Source of the DNA: Imbricaverruca yamaguchii
Taxonomy: Eukaryota; Arthropoda; Thecostraca; Neoverrucidae
Reading direction: 5' to 3'
Assembly (NCBI GenBank): GCA_034440575.1
Contig: JAOTOL010001647.1
Coordinates: forward strand, 3,742,501-3,806,500
Length of the DNA stretch: 64,000 bases
Shown here: positions 41,801-54,921 of the stretch, in pieces
Layout of the letters: each line of letters starts with the position of its first letter
How positions within the stretch are numbered: the stretch's first letter is position 1
The notes under the pieces: generated by a model
Seen by the model: only the letters and a program-made list of their open reading frames with translations
The model's database searches: none
What the model was told of the DNA's origin: nothing
Position numbers and translations under genes: made by a program

Positions 41801-44800
41801 TCATTATCTGCATTTCCAGAATAATGAATGCTTTCCAGCACCGAAATCTGATTTGAAGTTGTTTAGAATCAAAACTACTTTTTATTCCTGGTTTTAAGCA
41901 AGTGTGTACTCCATGCCACACTGTTGGGTCATTTTGTAATCTGGCAATGTATTTGGTAACAGTCGTTTTCCCCATGAATTGTGCTATTTTGGTTTATTGA
42001 TTTATTGATAGCAATTTTGAAATACGTGAGAATTACTCCAATTTTTGAGACAAGAATAAATGCTTAAGTAACTTATTTCCTTTAAAAAATCATAAAAGTA
42101 ACTAAGCATGTGCTTATTATCACTGTTGTGCTTTTGGTTTGGCTTCAACGTCAAATTTGAAGCCAAACCACATTGACTTCAAAGCCCCAAAAAAAACAAG
42201 CAAAAAACCAAATTGGCTTCAACGTCCAATTTTGCCATTAGCCGTGAATGTGCAAAAAGCGCGCCGTGAACCACCCCCTCGACATAAAATGTCCTACTAT
42301 CACAAATTGTGTGCTACAATGTGATGTTCATATAATTTAATGTGATGTCCTGTAGAATACTGCAGAGAGGCAGCAAACATAGACAATTGGCCCACATGTT
42401 CTATTGGATATAGAGTTTTCATATGTCGCTACCAGAGGCGCTGCAATCGCCGATGTCCTCTTTCCCTGACATGTTTGTAACTTCCAGGGTAGGCATTTGT
42501 CCGTTGTTCGTAAACGCGGACTTTCGTAAGCAAGAGCTTGTTCATGTTCTTGTTCCAGAGCTTATGCATAATGTTTGGAAATCACGTGCTATCGTCATAA
42601 ACACTTATGCATGTCATTGCTTGGAAGTGCTTTTTTCGTACTGGAAATGTGAAATGTTTCGTTGCACTTGCTCGTGCAAATGCCGATGTGCAGTAACGTT
42701 TCGAGATGTGTCCTCGCTGCACCCGCCTGTGCAAGTGCCCATAGGAAGCAACCTATCATATGGTTGACATATGGTATGTTAGTTATTTGGGTTTTAGGGC
42801 GCATCAACTGCAGTGGTTATACAGCGCCCAGACATGGTATGACACATGGTTATTGAAGCATTACAAGTATGCTTATTAACGGAGCCCATGTTAATGTAAT
42901 ACTACGTGTGTACAGTGTGCTGATGTCGCCTTGCTGACGTCATGACGCTGTCGAGCTGTTCGTCAGATACCGTTGCATTAGCGATGTTTGTACTCAGGTC
43001 TGCTGACGTCACATATGCGGCAGAGTCGGCGGTGGGAGATCGGCGCGACTCCGGGTCGCGCATGGAGATGGACCCGTCGTCGACCGACGAGATGATCGTT
43101 GGCCTCAACAAGGCGCGCTCCTCGATCGGGGAGCTGGAGCGACTCGAGCCTGGTTTGGACGCCATGGAGACGGACCAGATGGAGCGCAGCAGCACCAAAC
43201 GGCTCCGGGTCAGTTGACTGGATACCTTGGCTAGGGCCAGTTGGTTAGGTACCCTGCCTGTGGCCAGTCGGCTAGGTACTTTTCCTGGGGTCACTGGACC
43301 AGGTACCCTGCCCAGTGTCAGTGCATCAGGTACTCTGCCCAGTATCAGTTGGCTAGGTATCCTGCTCATGGTCAGTTGGCTAGGTATCGTGCTCAGGGTC
43401 AGTCGGCTGGGTATCGTGCCCAGGGTCAGTGGGCTGGGCCCGCGTCCCGGGTCAGTCGGTGAGACTCCGGGCTAATCGACGTGGCCTAACTGACTGACTA
43501 AATTACAACTGCACTGAAAGTTTGCACTAGAGTGAACAATTGTCGACTTCCAGGCAGTTCCAGGCATTGGGCTCAAAATGACCTCGCAGTTGGCGCGCCC
43601 TTAAGCCCAAAATAATCAATCAATCAATCAACCAGGTGGTTCTGCGGCCGGGGGGGGTCCGTCGGACCCCATTGACTGGATGGCTGGCGGTGGGGGGTGG
43701 GGTGGGGGGGCAGTGGGTTCGCCATTTGGTTGACAGGCACCAGCCGCCGCTGATAGTCGATGACGGCCAGATCTCCGAGCCTTCCAGCGGCACCGTCAAC
43801 TCCCATATTGTGCCAAAGCTGGTGTTGCAAGTTTGCTATTTGATGTAAATTGAAAGGAAATCGGACTTCCTCATGTGCACAATTATGTAAATTGTGGACA
43901 ATCCGATTCTTCGGTCTCACAATCTGTCGTTTCAATTTCAATACTCGCATTTGGTTCTCCTCATGCATGGCACGCTTTCGAGAGATATTTCACCAGATTT
44001 TCGGAGGGCGTTCTCAAATTTTCGGAATATCAAACATCAGCCAAGGCAACAGAGCATAACACGTTTTCCGATGCATGTTTTCCGTGAAGCCCGTGACAGT
44101 ACAAACAGTAAATTGTATTATTTTACACCATACTGCTGGTAGGAACTGGTGCTACATTGCTGCAGACAACAGTGCGACTGCAACATCATTTTTATCGGTG
44201 CGTAATTGTTAAGCACGGGACTGTTTCGAGCGCATGCCTGTGCGGCCGTGAGCTGACTGACTGTCTATCGTGTGCCAAGCAGCCGAGCGGTCCGTCGAGC
44301 GAGCCGGCGCCGGCGCAGCCCGACCTGGTGGCGCCGGCCGTGTGCCGCGTGCTCTGTGTGTCGTACAGCGGGAGCGCGCGCATAGAAGGCGCTCCCTACC
44401 CGCTGACGCTCGCCGTCGGTGACATGGACTTCACCAACTTCGACAACTTTATCGACCAGGTAAGCAAGCTCGCGTAATTTACTAGCAATCCTGTAGGCAG
44501 GCCGCAATAATGGACCAACTATCAGGCATATTGTCCTAAACAATGGGTGAGGGACAAGCAGCAGCAGTTCCGACAGTGAGCGTGCGAACGTCTGAAGTTC
44601 CCGCCCTACGCCATCGGCCATATGCGCCAATTCAGTAGTAAGGAGCTGTCTATCGGGTACACGTACTTAGACAATTCGATACTAGCTACGTAAACTAGCT
44701 CCGACTGCTAATCATGGAGCAAATATGGCAGTGCCAGGAGGAAACCATGAATGAGGCGAGCGAGCCCCGATAATAAACTAACGAAAGGATAAATAAGTCA

Positions 44801-47800
44801 CGACATCAGACTATGAACCAGGCTGTCCATCACCGACAAGAACCTCGACAATGAACCATGAACTGGGCAACACGTTATGTGACCTATGCAGTCGATGCGC
44901 CCCTAAACTACGAACCGGGCAACTTCATGCGCCGCCCACTCACCAGGTCGGCCCAGCGGCACACCGCGTACCAAATACACGATCCCCCGACCGTACCAGT
45001 GGATGTTTCGCATTCATACGCAGAGTCACTATGCCCTGTGTATGTGGTAGGTCGTGCCCAAAGCAAACCGACTACTTTGGTCTTGCGGCATGCTTCCTTT
45101 TCTGTTGATTATGGGAGCTGATTTATCCATCCGGCCTCTGGGTATGTTGAGCGATTGATGTGGGTGATGTAGTACTGCAGTATTTGTATTTGTAGATTCG
45201 GCTGCCTACAATTTACATTCGTTATTCCTGTGCCGCCGCTATGCGATGGGTGATACAAGATTCACCAGAAAGCTCATTTGAACAACATGATAAGTGAACA
45301 CATATGTGTATGTAATAGCATGTTTTCATAACTCATTGGTAACGTTCTTGAAGTTTGTCAAGTTACGCATCCAAACTATGATTTTCTCAAATTAACAGCT
45401 ATTGGACTAGGGCTAAATAGGGTCTTTCCTTTTTGCTTCTTTCGTGATCTAGACTTCCACATCTAAGGGATTGTCTTCTATTAATTAGTAATGCATTTTA
45501 AAATGTCTCAACCATTCGTATCCAAGGAAGCATTTTCAAGTTTGGTCGCTGACATCATTATGTAAAAAAATGCACTTCCTTCAGGAAGGCAGACTGATGG
45601 CGGAAGAGATATCGCGACTATCCACTTGGGTTACAGCTCGTTATCAGTTTTCCATTCTGGATAAAATCAGGATGCATGCATGGGTATAGGTAGATTACAA
45701 AGACTCTCGCAACATAATGCATTGTGACTGAATTTGATGCGTCAATAATGATGGCTTTCGTGACACTTTGTTTGATTCACAATTTTACAGACCAGTAACC
45801 CTAAGTTGACAAGTTCTTAGGAGTGAATTTAGACGAAAAACCCAATTTCAACACCCACACCACCGCATCACGAAACGATGTGCAAAGCGCGTCAGCGTAC
45901 TCCGTGCACTTGCAGACACAGACTGGGGCGGAGAGAGGAAAACGCAACTGCGACTGTGCACATCGATCACACCACCCATCCTAGAATACAACAGCATCAT
46001 TTTTGCCACCGTTTCAGGAAGTCAGAGCCGCAAGTTAGAAATGATCAAAAATAGCTGCATCAGAGCAGCCACAGGGGCCCTCAGCACCACACCGATAGCC
46101 AGTCTTCTAGTGGACTCAAACACGTCCACACTCCACTTCAGGAGGACACGACAACTGTGCCGCTACCACATCAAAATCAAATCTATTAAAACTAATCCGG
46201 CACAGCGCTCCTTTACGCCTGCCAGATACGCAGAGCCGATTTGCGCGCAAACTTTCACCATATATCATTCAAATTGCCACGGGTCTCTCAGACCTTAACC
46301 ACGGAATGCCATACACTGCAGCTCGGCCGCCCACTAGGCCATTCCGAACTTTCAGCCAACCAAAGGTCGAGTACTTGCTTTCGGAGAAGAAATCTGTCAC
46401 TGTCATCCAATCCACGCCAACATCCCAGGTAACGAAGAAGCAGACCGGTTCGAAAAGCAAGCCTGAGCATTGAACATTTACCCTTGCGTGGAATACTGGG
46501 TAGACGATTCCAAAGCATTCTTACAACGCCACATTCGCCAACATCAACAGATCACATGGATACAACTCAACACAAGACAGCACAAATCCAACCACACCCA
46601 CGCAAGCAAACCAACGATAGGAACATAGGGACATAACACATCAATCAATTTCACCGACAAAAAGACGTCATCCTCACTAGACTTAGAACTGGTTGCACAA
46701 AATTAACAAAGCTTCAATTGGAGGGTTACCAATACACAACATCTCACTGCGACACCTGCAACATCACGTTAAGCGTAGGCCACATCTTGCTAGACTGCAG
46801 TAGCTTTACCTCTCAAAGACAACCACTTAAAGCATTCTGCCAAAGTGAGGGTATCACCCTATTGCTTCCATCGCTTCTCGGTAACAAACACCCAGAAATT
46901 CTTCAATTGCTATTTGAATATCTGTATGCTATAAACTAGTAGTAACACTGTAGACACCACACCACCAATGCTCACATCAACTCGCAATGCATGACTGCGA
47001 CATACTCGTAGGAAACACGTAAATAGCCATCCCCGCGTGGCGTCGGACGTACATGAGCAGAGTTGCGTCCCAGTTAAAATTAAATGGATGCCGTGGGAAG
47101 TAGATGAGCCGACTTGCTTCAGGAAAGCATAAAACTAAAAACAAAAGTAAAAATTAGCCTAGCGTAAAACGATTACCCAGAGGAGCCATCAGACGTAGAT
47201 GAGCCTATTTGCCTTGCAACTCATAACGCAAACAGCTACCCAAAGGTATAACGGACGTAGAAGAGCCGAATTGCAAAACACTGTACTAACCCAACCGATA
47301 ACTCTGCATGTCGTGGCGTAAAACCAACAACCACCAGCCCCCATATTCAACACCTAAAATATCACACAGACTTTGACGTAAAATTCCCTTAACGTAAATG
47401 TCCACTTGCCCGCACTTTGACCGCAAACACTCGCCTTTCTAGACAGATATATAACGTACTTGCTTTAAAGGCGGCGCAAATGGTCTGTATGGTTCGGCAC
47501 GCCTTAAAAATAACTTCTCCATTTTATTTCTAAATTGGTCTGCTGTATTCTCCACCCCATTCCATATTATCTGTATTACCAGTTGATGGCTCACATATGT
47601 TCTGCTCTCCAGGCTCTCATGGAGGTTCTAAGTGTAGCGAGTAAAGCTTCTAAGCCGCTACCGAGCCCATTCCCCAATCAGAAGCGGCCCGAGTACGGTG
47701 AGTGATGATGCGGCGGTGTAGTCCGCTGTCCACCTTTTGCTGCTGTTGTGACGTCATTGACAGGATTTCTGACCGTGCTCATGACTTATCTAATATACTT

Positions 47801-50800
47801 GAATAAAGCACTCGACCGTTCGTTATTTTTTGTGGCATCGAATTGTGTTCATTGCACGAGCGACTCTGCTTGAGTAGAACACCTTCGCATTTCACACAGC
47901 ATTGTGTAGTGCAATGTGATGCCTTGCACTCCATTGGGTACATTGAGGTGGCCTCGTAGATCATTATCTCTGTAGGCTGGTGCAGTGGTAAGTAATATCT
48001 TGCACCAGCTTCTCAAAACACGAGCAGCAATAGCGTGGCGCGGAATGGCGGGATACTCCGCCTGCAGTGGGGTGCGTTGCGCTCCACTGGGTGTACTGAG
48101 TTGGCCTCGTGTATCACTATCTCTGTAGGCAGATGTACTGACCAGTGGTATCCTGCGTCACCTTTTCCAGACACGGGCAGTAAGGGCGTGACGCGGAACA
48201 GCGAGATACTCCGCCTGCTGCTCTACCTGATGGAGTGTGTCGGCCGTATCGAGGAGGAGACTCGCAGGGCGCCGCGGGTCAGTACGGGGGCCAGTGTGGC
48301 CCGGGTCAGTACAGGGGCCAGTACAGGTGTCAGTGTACCCCGGGTCAGTACAGGGGCCAGTATATTGCGGGTCAGTACAGGGGCCAGTGTACCGTGGGTC
48401 AGTACCGGGGCGGTGTACCCCGGGTCAGTACGGGGGCGGTGTACCCCGGGTCAGTACAGGGGCGGTGTACCCCGGGTCAGTACGGGGGCGGTGTACCGTG
48501 GGTCAGTACCGGGGCCAGTGTACCGTGGGTCAGTACGGGGGCGGTGTACCGTGGGTCAGTACAGGGGCCAGTGTACCGTGGGTCAGTACAGGGGCCAGTG
48601 TACCGTGGGTCAGTACAGGGGCGGTGTACCGCGGGTCAGTACGGGGGCGGTGTACCGTGGGTCAGTATCGGGACCAGTGCACCGTGGGTCAGTACAGGGG
48701 CCAGTGTACCGCGGATCAGTACCGGGGCCAGTGTACCGCGGGTCAGTACAGGGGCCAGTGTACCGCGGGTCAGTACAGGGGCCAGTGTACCGCGGATCAG
48801 TACCGGGGCCAGTGTACCGCGGGTCAGTGCAGGGGTCAGTGTACCGTGGGTCAGTACAGGGGCCAGTGTACCGCGGATCAGTACCGGGGCCAGTGTACCG
48901 CGGGTCAGTGCAGGGGCCAGTGTACCGCGGGTCAGTGGCCAGTGTACCGCGGGTCAGTGCAGGGGCCAGTGTACCGCGGGTCAGTGCAGGGGTCAGTGCG
49001 GGGACCAGTGTACCGTTGGTCAGTGCAGGGGTCAATGTACCGCGAGTCAGTGCAGGGTCAGTGTACTGTGGGTCAGTACAGGGGCCAGTGTACCACGGGT
49101 CAGTGCAGGGTTGTACTGGTTGCTAGTATGTGCAGCTGGTCAGTACAGGATGGTGTATCACAGGTCAGCACAGCGTGGGAAAAGTGGTTCGCTGACCTGG
49201 AGTCGGAGAATAAAAAATTTGTATCGGAGCCCTCCAAGAAAAAAGAAGATATTCCTGCCCATGGAGTCGGAGAATAAAAAAAATGGCCTCGGACCCCCAA
49301 AAAAACAGAAAGCTACTGGTGTCGGAGCCCAAAAAAGATGATTGATCAAGAGCATACAACCCGCTTACTTACAAGCATACTTACACCCCTTTACTGGACC
49401 CTAAGTCACTTCAATCACGCCCACTTAATTCACTCGCACTTACTAGGTTTTTATCCGGAAAGCTCTCAAAACTTTGTCTCAACCCGAGTATACCCAACCA
49501 ATCGAGACAAAGATATTCGCACAAAGGGAAGGGGACAAAGCAGCGAGGCGAAACGCGCGGTCAAAGCGTGGTCGCTGTGTAAACATGACTGCAATATTTA
49601 CACAATTTCAAGACCGCTGCTTGACCTCAATTCCTGTCGCCTTTAATAGGAATTCATACGTCAATACGGTGTTACCTTTTTTCTTCAGTTATATGGGAAT
49701 CAATACACTGAAGATATATGTTCCTAATCATGAAATTACGTTGTCTTTATCCTAGATCGAAACATGAATCTGGCGAGACTGTCCCAATAATTTGTTAATT
49801 CTCCTACTCTGGTACGGACATTGTCCTGTCCTAACGGCGACGTATCCAAGGGTGGTCTAATGATGAAATGATAGATTTTCGTAACTATTTCAAATGACGT
49901 CTAATTGTGATCATAAATGGCCCGGAGAACGTTTAAACTCCGTACATGCACAGTTGCAGCTGAAGTGATAAAACTACTATTCACATGCTTTTCTCTTGAT
50001 GGGTTACTGTAGTTTTGCGAATTGAGGTGGAATTCATACCAAAGTAGCCCAAGGTCTTTTGCATTTTTTAAAGCATTTACATGGCTCCCAAAAATAGGTC
50101 TTCTGCCATCAATGAAGTTCGCTAGCTGGTGATATTTTATGCATTTCAATTCGAAATTGAATGCTCTATTTCGTGAAATTAACAGAAATACTGAAAACGG
50201 TCTGAGATGTCCAGAATTACGTTCTCCGGTAGTCTCCGATTGGAATGCGGCTGGAGAACAGGACCTCGGGTCCGATATGCGAGTATTTGACGTCATTGTG
50301 CATATTTCGAGTTCCAGTATGGTGGCAAGATATGGTAGCAATACGAGAGGTTTCGTAATGGAGATTTTTTTGGTGTAACGCCAGTATTTCCAGGAATTAT
50401 GAAGAAGAATCGTGGTATATTCCAATCTTTCCTTCTGAAGAGTCATTTCGACAGAATTCTGAAGACATACGAAAACCTAATCCCTCATATCTTTGTTATT
50501 CAGAATGAGACGAGATTGGCGCAAGCCGAATGACGATTAATCTGTGGTTACAGTGATTGTGTTGGGCCGCCGTCCTGCCAGTGTGAACATGTCCTGGAGA
50601 GTAATAGGCTGAGGTAATAACTAGTTCCGAAATTTACATTATTTTGTTCTCTATGTCGATGCTTTTGTTTCGTTTGGATTTGGGAGCATCGTGCACACCA
50701 ACGATTACCTGAGTAACCCCCCACGAGTTTGGCCTTGATTGGGGCTTAGACTGAGCCAGGACATAGTTTGTAACTGTGCGATCCGTACCTATCTGATATA

Positions 50801-53800
50801 AACAAGGTCTCCACCACAAATGTGTGGGATTTTGCAGCAGCATTTCCTTCATGTAATTTCCTTGCACCTTCAATATCAGTTCTTCCAGGCAAAATAAATA
50901 TAGGTATAGCCAGAGTTGAATGTATTTATTCAAAGCATATTTGCAGATTCATACACACATGCATAACATGCAATATGTTTGACACATGCACAATGCAATC
51001 CAAACAACCACCACAAACTTGTAGGTATTCTGATATAACATGATATGCTTCCTGGGCAATTGACTGCAACCTGCATTTCATGCCTTATGACCTGCTATGC
51101 CATGCTCTTCTGTTCTGTTGTCCAGGCTTCTAATTTGTATGATGGACTGGAAACTGCAACTGCATTGTTGGAGCTGTACTGAGATCCTGGAAACAAAATG
51201 TCATCCATTATTGGAACGTTTCATTCGGAGAATAAAAAAGTTCAACATTTGCAGTCACAATCCTGGAGAATAAAATGTCCTTAGGTCTCCATACTCCAGG
51301 AGAGGCCCAAAATTCCCACCCTGGGTCAGCATATGCCGTGGGTCAGTAGATAACTGGAGTACTGCTGGTCAACATGTGCCCAGGATCAGTTCAGGACTGG
51401 TGTGCCGCAGGTCGGTACAGGACTACTGCGATGAGCTGGCTAGAGTGGCATTATATGACTGCAATGTCAACAAGACATAAAACTACACCTTTCAGGAAGT
51501 TGATTTGACCTCCTGGGGACAGAGCTTTGACTTCCTGAATTGGTTTCCTTTGAACGTCGCAACATACAACTGTATTAACTTTTGCAGTTTTCAACATACT
51601 CGACTCCAGGAATCCGTGCCATCACAATCGTGCCAGCTGATGCGTGTTCATCTGCCAATATCATCCTCCGCTGGCACTTCCTGCTATTATATTTCTAGAG
51701 TGTTTTGACGTCATCTGGAGTTACGACTTCTTCTGCTCCCCCCCCCCCCCACTTTGCAAAAAAATAGTTCCAAGACACTACATGGCTGATGTGCAGAGGT
51801 GTAATGTCACTGGTGCAGAAAAGAGTAGTTGGAATTCCTGACTCGCCGCTGTGCATCAGTGGAATTCGTGGAAGTAGAGCAGTCGGAAGTGCCTAAAACG
51901 CCAACTAGCTAACTGGTGGACGCCGAGCAGGAGTGCGTTGGCGGAGCAACAGTGTGGTGGTCTGTGCTGTCGACTGGGGGCGTCGCATTCGCAAGTCATC
52001 GATTCAGTACATGTCGGCCTTGATCGTGTCGCGTAGCCGCGCGGTACTATGCTGAGCATAACTGTATTGTGTGAAGAGGCTGTGATATTGTACACGCGAG
52101 TGATGTGATTCTGAAGTCATGACATGTATAATGTACCGTGATATCTGTCTTCATTTCCATCTCCATCTGTATATTCATAAATGCCTCACTCTCGCTCAGC
52201 TTCTTCATGACGGTGGTCTCACTGTGATAGGCCTCAGATTCGGTGTGCCTCTACTCTCTTCTATGTGTACTTTCCCGTTTGATCTCAGTCTGTTTCGATC
52301 GCTGATCACGCTGGTCCATTGGGCGCGAATGATCAACCCTGGTCGATGCGCCCTAAAGCCCAAATAACTAACTAACTAACACTGTCCATTTACCTGTATC
52401 TGAGCCTCCACGGTCTGATGTCTGTGATGTGTTTCGCTCCAGAGATCGGACTGCCTTTTGCAGTGATCGTCTTCCCTGCCTTGAGGTCTGGCGTGCTGCC
52501 GCTCAGGTCGGCGTTAGCCACTCTGGGCTGCCAAATGATCGGCGCCGGGTGTCTCGTGGCTGCGGGCGTCACACATGTGCTGTACACCCCACGTCACGTG
52601 TGCTGTATGCGTCACACGTGCTGTATACCCCACAGAGGTCGGGCCTGCCGCCGCTCAGCGGGGCGTTGGCCAGTCTGCGCTGCCAGACGACGCGCGCCGC
52701 GTGTCTGGTGCTGCGTGGCCGACTGACGGCGCACCTGCCTGCGCCGTCTGCCGCCCACTGGCCGCCGCTGCTGGTGGCACTGCTGGCGCCCGGCCTGATG
52801 CCCCGCGGCTTCGTCCAGGACCTGATCACTGAACTGTCGACACAGACCTGCGCGCTGTCCGAGGTCAGTGGGGTTGTTTGTTTGTTTGTTGGGTGATTCA
52901 CGACGCGCTTTATGCACATTCACGGCTGGTGGCGTCGCCCACACTGTTTGCCGATCGGTCGCGGGATTGGGAAATGTCCGGACCGGTGCGAGTGTCGAAC
53001 CCGTGACCTTTGGTGTACCATCCTCGACCCGAGGTCAGTGGGTGGTACCCGGGGTCTGGTCACCGAACTGTCGATGTAATGCGGCGCGCTGTTCCGAGGT
53101 CATTGGCTGGTATCCAAGGAGGAGGAGAAGGCGCGGTGTCATGTGTGTGATGTGATGTGATATAGGCAAGAAAGGCATATATATCGTATCAAAGTGAATA
53201 TACCATGGATAGAATGCCGTCGTTGAAATGTCACAGGTGAATGGATTAGTGTCCCGTCTGTCTGTGACGCCAGGTTCTGGTGCTGATGATGACCCGTCTG
53301 TCTGTGACGCCAAGCTCTGGTGCTGATGGGGACCTGCCTGTCTGTGACGCCTGGTGCTGATGATGACCCGTCTGTCTGTGACGCCAGGTTCTGATGCTGA
53401 TGGGGACCCGACTGTCTGACGCCAGGTTCTGGTGCTGATGATGACCTGTCTGTATGTGACGTCAGGTTATGGTGCTGATGGGGACCTGTCTGTCTGTGAC
53501 GCCAGGTCCTGGTGCCTGTGCTGCGGCGGCTGGGTCGTCAGGCGAGGTGCGTCTCCATGTCGGACCCGGATCACGGACGGCCACTGCAGGTGTTGGCCGA
53601 GCTGTGCGAGGTGCGCGCCGTCGGGAAGCGGCCCGTCTGCGACCTGCTGGTCACTCTGGTCAGTACTCGACCCCTGTCCTCTCCGCGCTGGTCATCCAGT
53701 AGTTAACCGGACCCATTCTGCCCGTCGCTACTGGCGTAGACCGATCGCATATGTCAACACTCGTCACACGAAGCGGGCGCTGTGTAACATGCAGGCGATG

Positions 53801-54861
53801 TACCCCTAAACCACAACTAACTGACATCAAACAGGAACAGCGGCCTGTCTGGAAACGTGTAGCTGGGCATTGCTTCACTACCGCGGCATAGTTATGTGAC
53901 AATTAGCATTTAAATGGAATTAGGGGACGCCATGATGTTACATGCTGTTCTTGGTGCCTCAGTTAATGCTATCAACCCTCCAATAATCAATACTGCAGTC
54001 GGCAGTGTGCTCTCAATAACTCCTCATTGTATGTATCCTTCCATGTATTTGATGGGTAACGTTAATTGGAGCGACCCGGCCCGACCGTCGTGTTATTGAA
54101 CCCTGACGGTCGAGGCGGACGAGGGGAGTGGGGAGGGGCGGGGATGGCCGAGTGGTTAAGGTACCAAGAGTTTAAGGTTAGGTGGCTATGGGTACCAAGA
54201 GTCCCGGGTTCGACACTAGCGCCGATCAGGACATTTCCCAATCCCGCGGCCCACCGGCGAAGCAGTGTGGGCGGCGCCATTAGCCGTGAATGCACATAAA
54301 GTGCGTCGTGAACCACCCAAATAAACAAACAAACAAGAGGGGGAGTGGGGAGAGAGGAGAGACAGGGAGACTGAGCAATTGCGGTCGGTTTGCAATTCCC
54401 CTGCACGGCATGAATCTCTTGGTTGTTGGGTGGTTCGCTACGCACTTCATGCACATTCACGGCTGATGGCACCGCCCACACTCGCCCGTGGGCCACGGGA
54501 TCGGGAAATGTCTCCAGTGGTCTGAGTGTCGAACCCGGGACCTTTGGCACCCAGAACCCAGCACTTTAACCACTCAGCCATCCCCGCCCACGGCATGGAT
54601 CCCGGCCTTGTGTCGCAGTACGGGAGAACCATAGCACGTCTCCTGTTCTCGCTCGTTAAGGACTTGATGACACCTTATACTGTCATAACTCTATGCTCTA
54701 TAACATGCTATGCTCCTAGCTCTATAATCCACGTGCCACGTTGCCACGTATCTGCTCATGTGTATCCATCTGTCTGAACGTTCAGTTGACCTGCTGCATG
54801 ACACCTTGTACTTCATGGGCAGCTTCGGGGTCAGTTGGACGTTTGTGTGTGCGTGCGTACG

Positions 54862-54921
<60 letters not shown>

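Noticed and set aside
48035..49341. Overlapping + strand open frames of 346-368 codons in three frames (VSTGASVPR-type repeats)
   Set aside because: They are stop-free because the 26-base donor-derived repeat lacks stops. Only 48171-48277 is a real exon.
49901..50446. 181-codon minus-strand open frame
   Set aside because: No recognisable domain, and it sits within a UBE4B intron. Probably chance.
54784..54829. Exon-like DLLHDTLYFMGSFG between CAG and GTCAGT
   Set aside because: Its 44-base length would break the frame between phase-0 exons 8 and 9, which already join without a gap in the Ufd2 alignment. Kept only as a possible cryptic exon.
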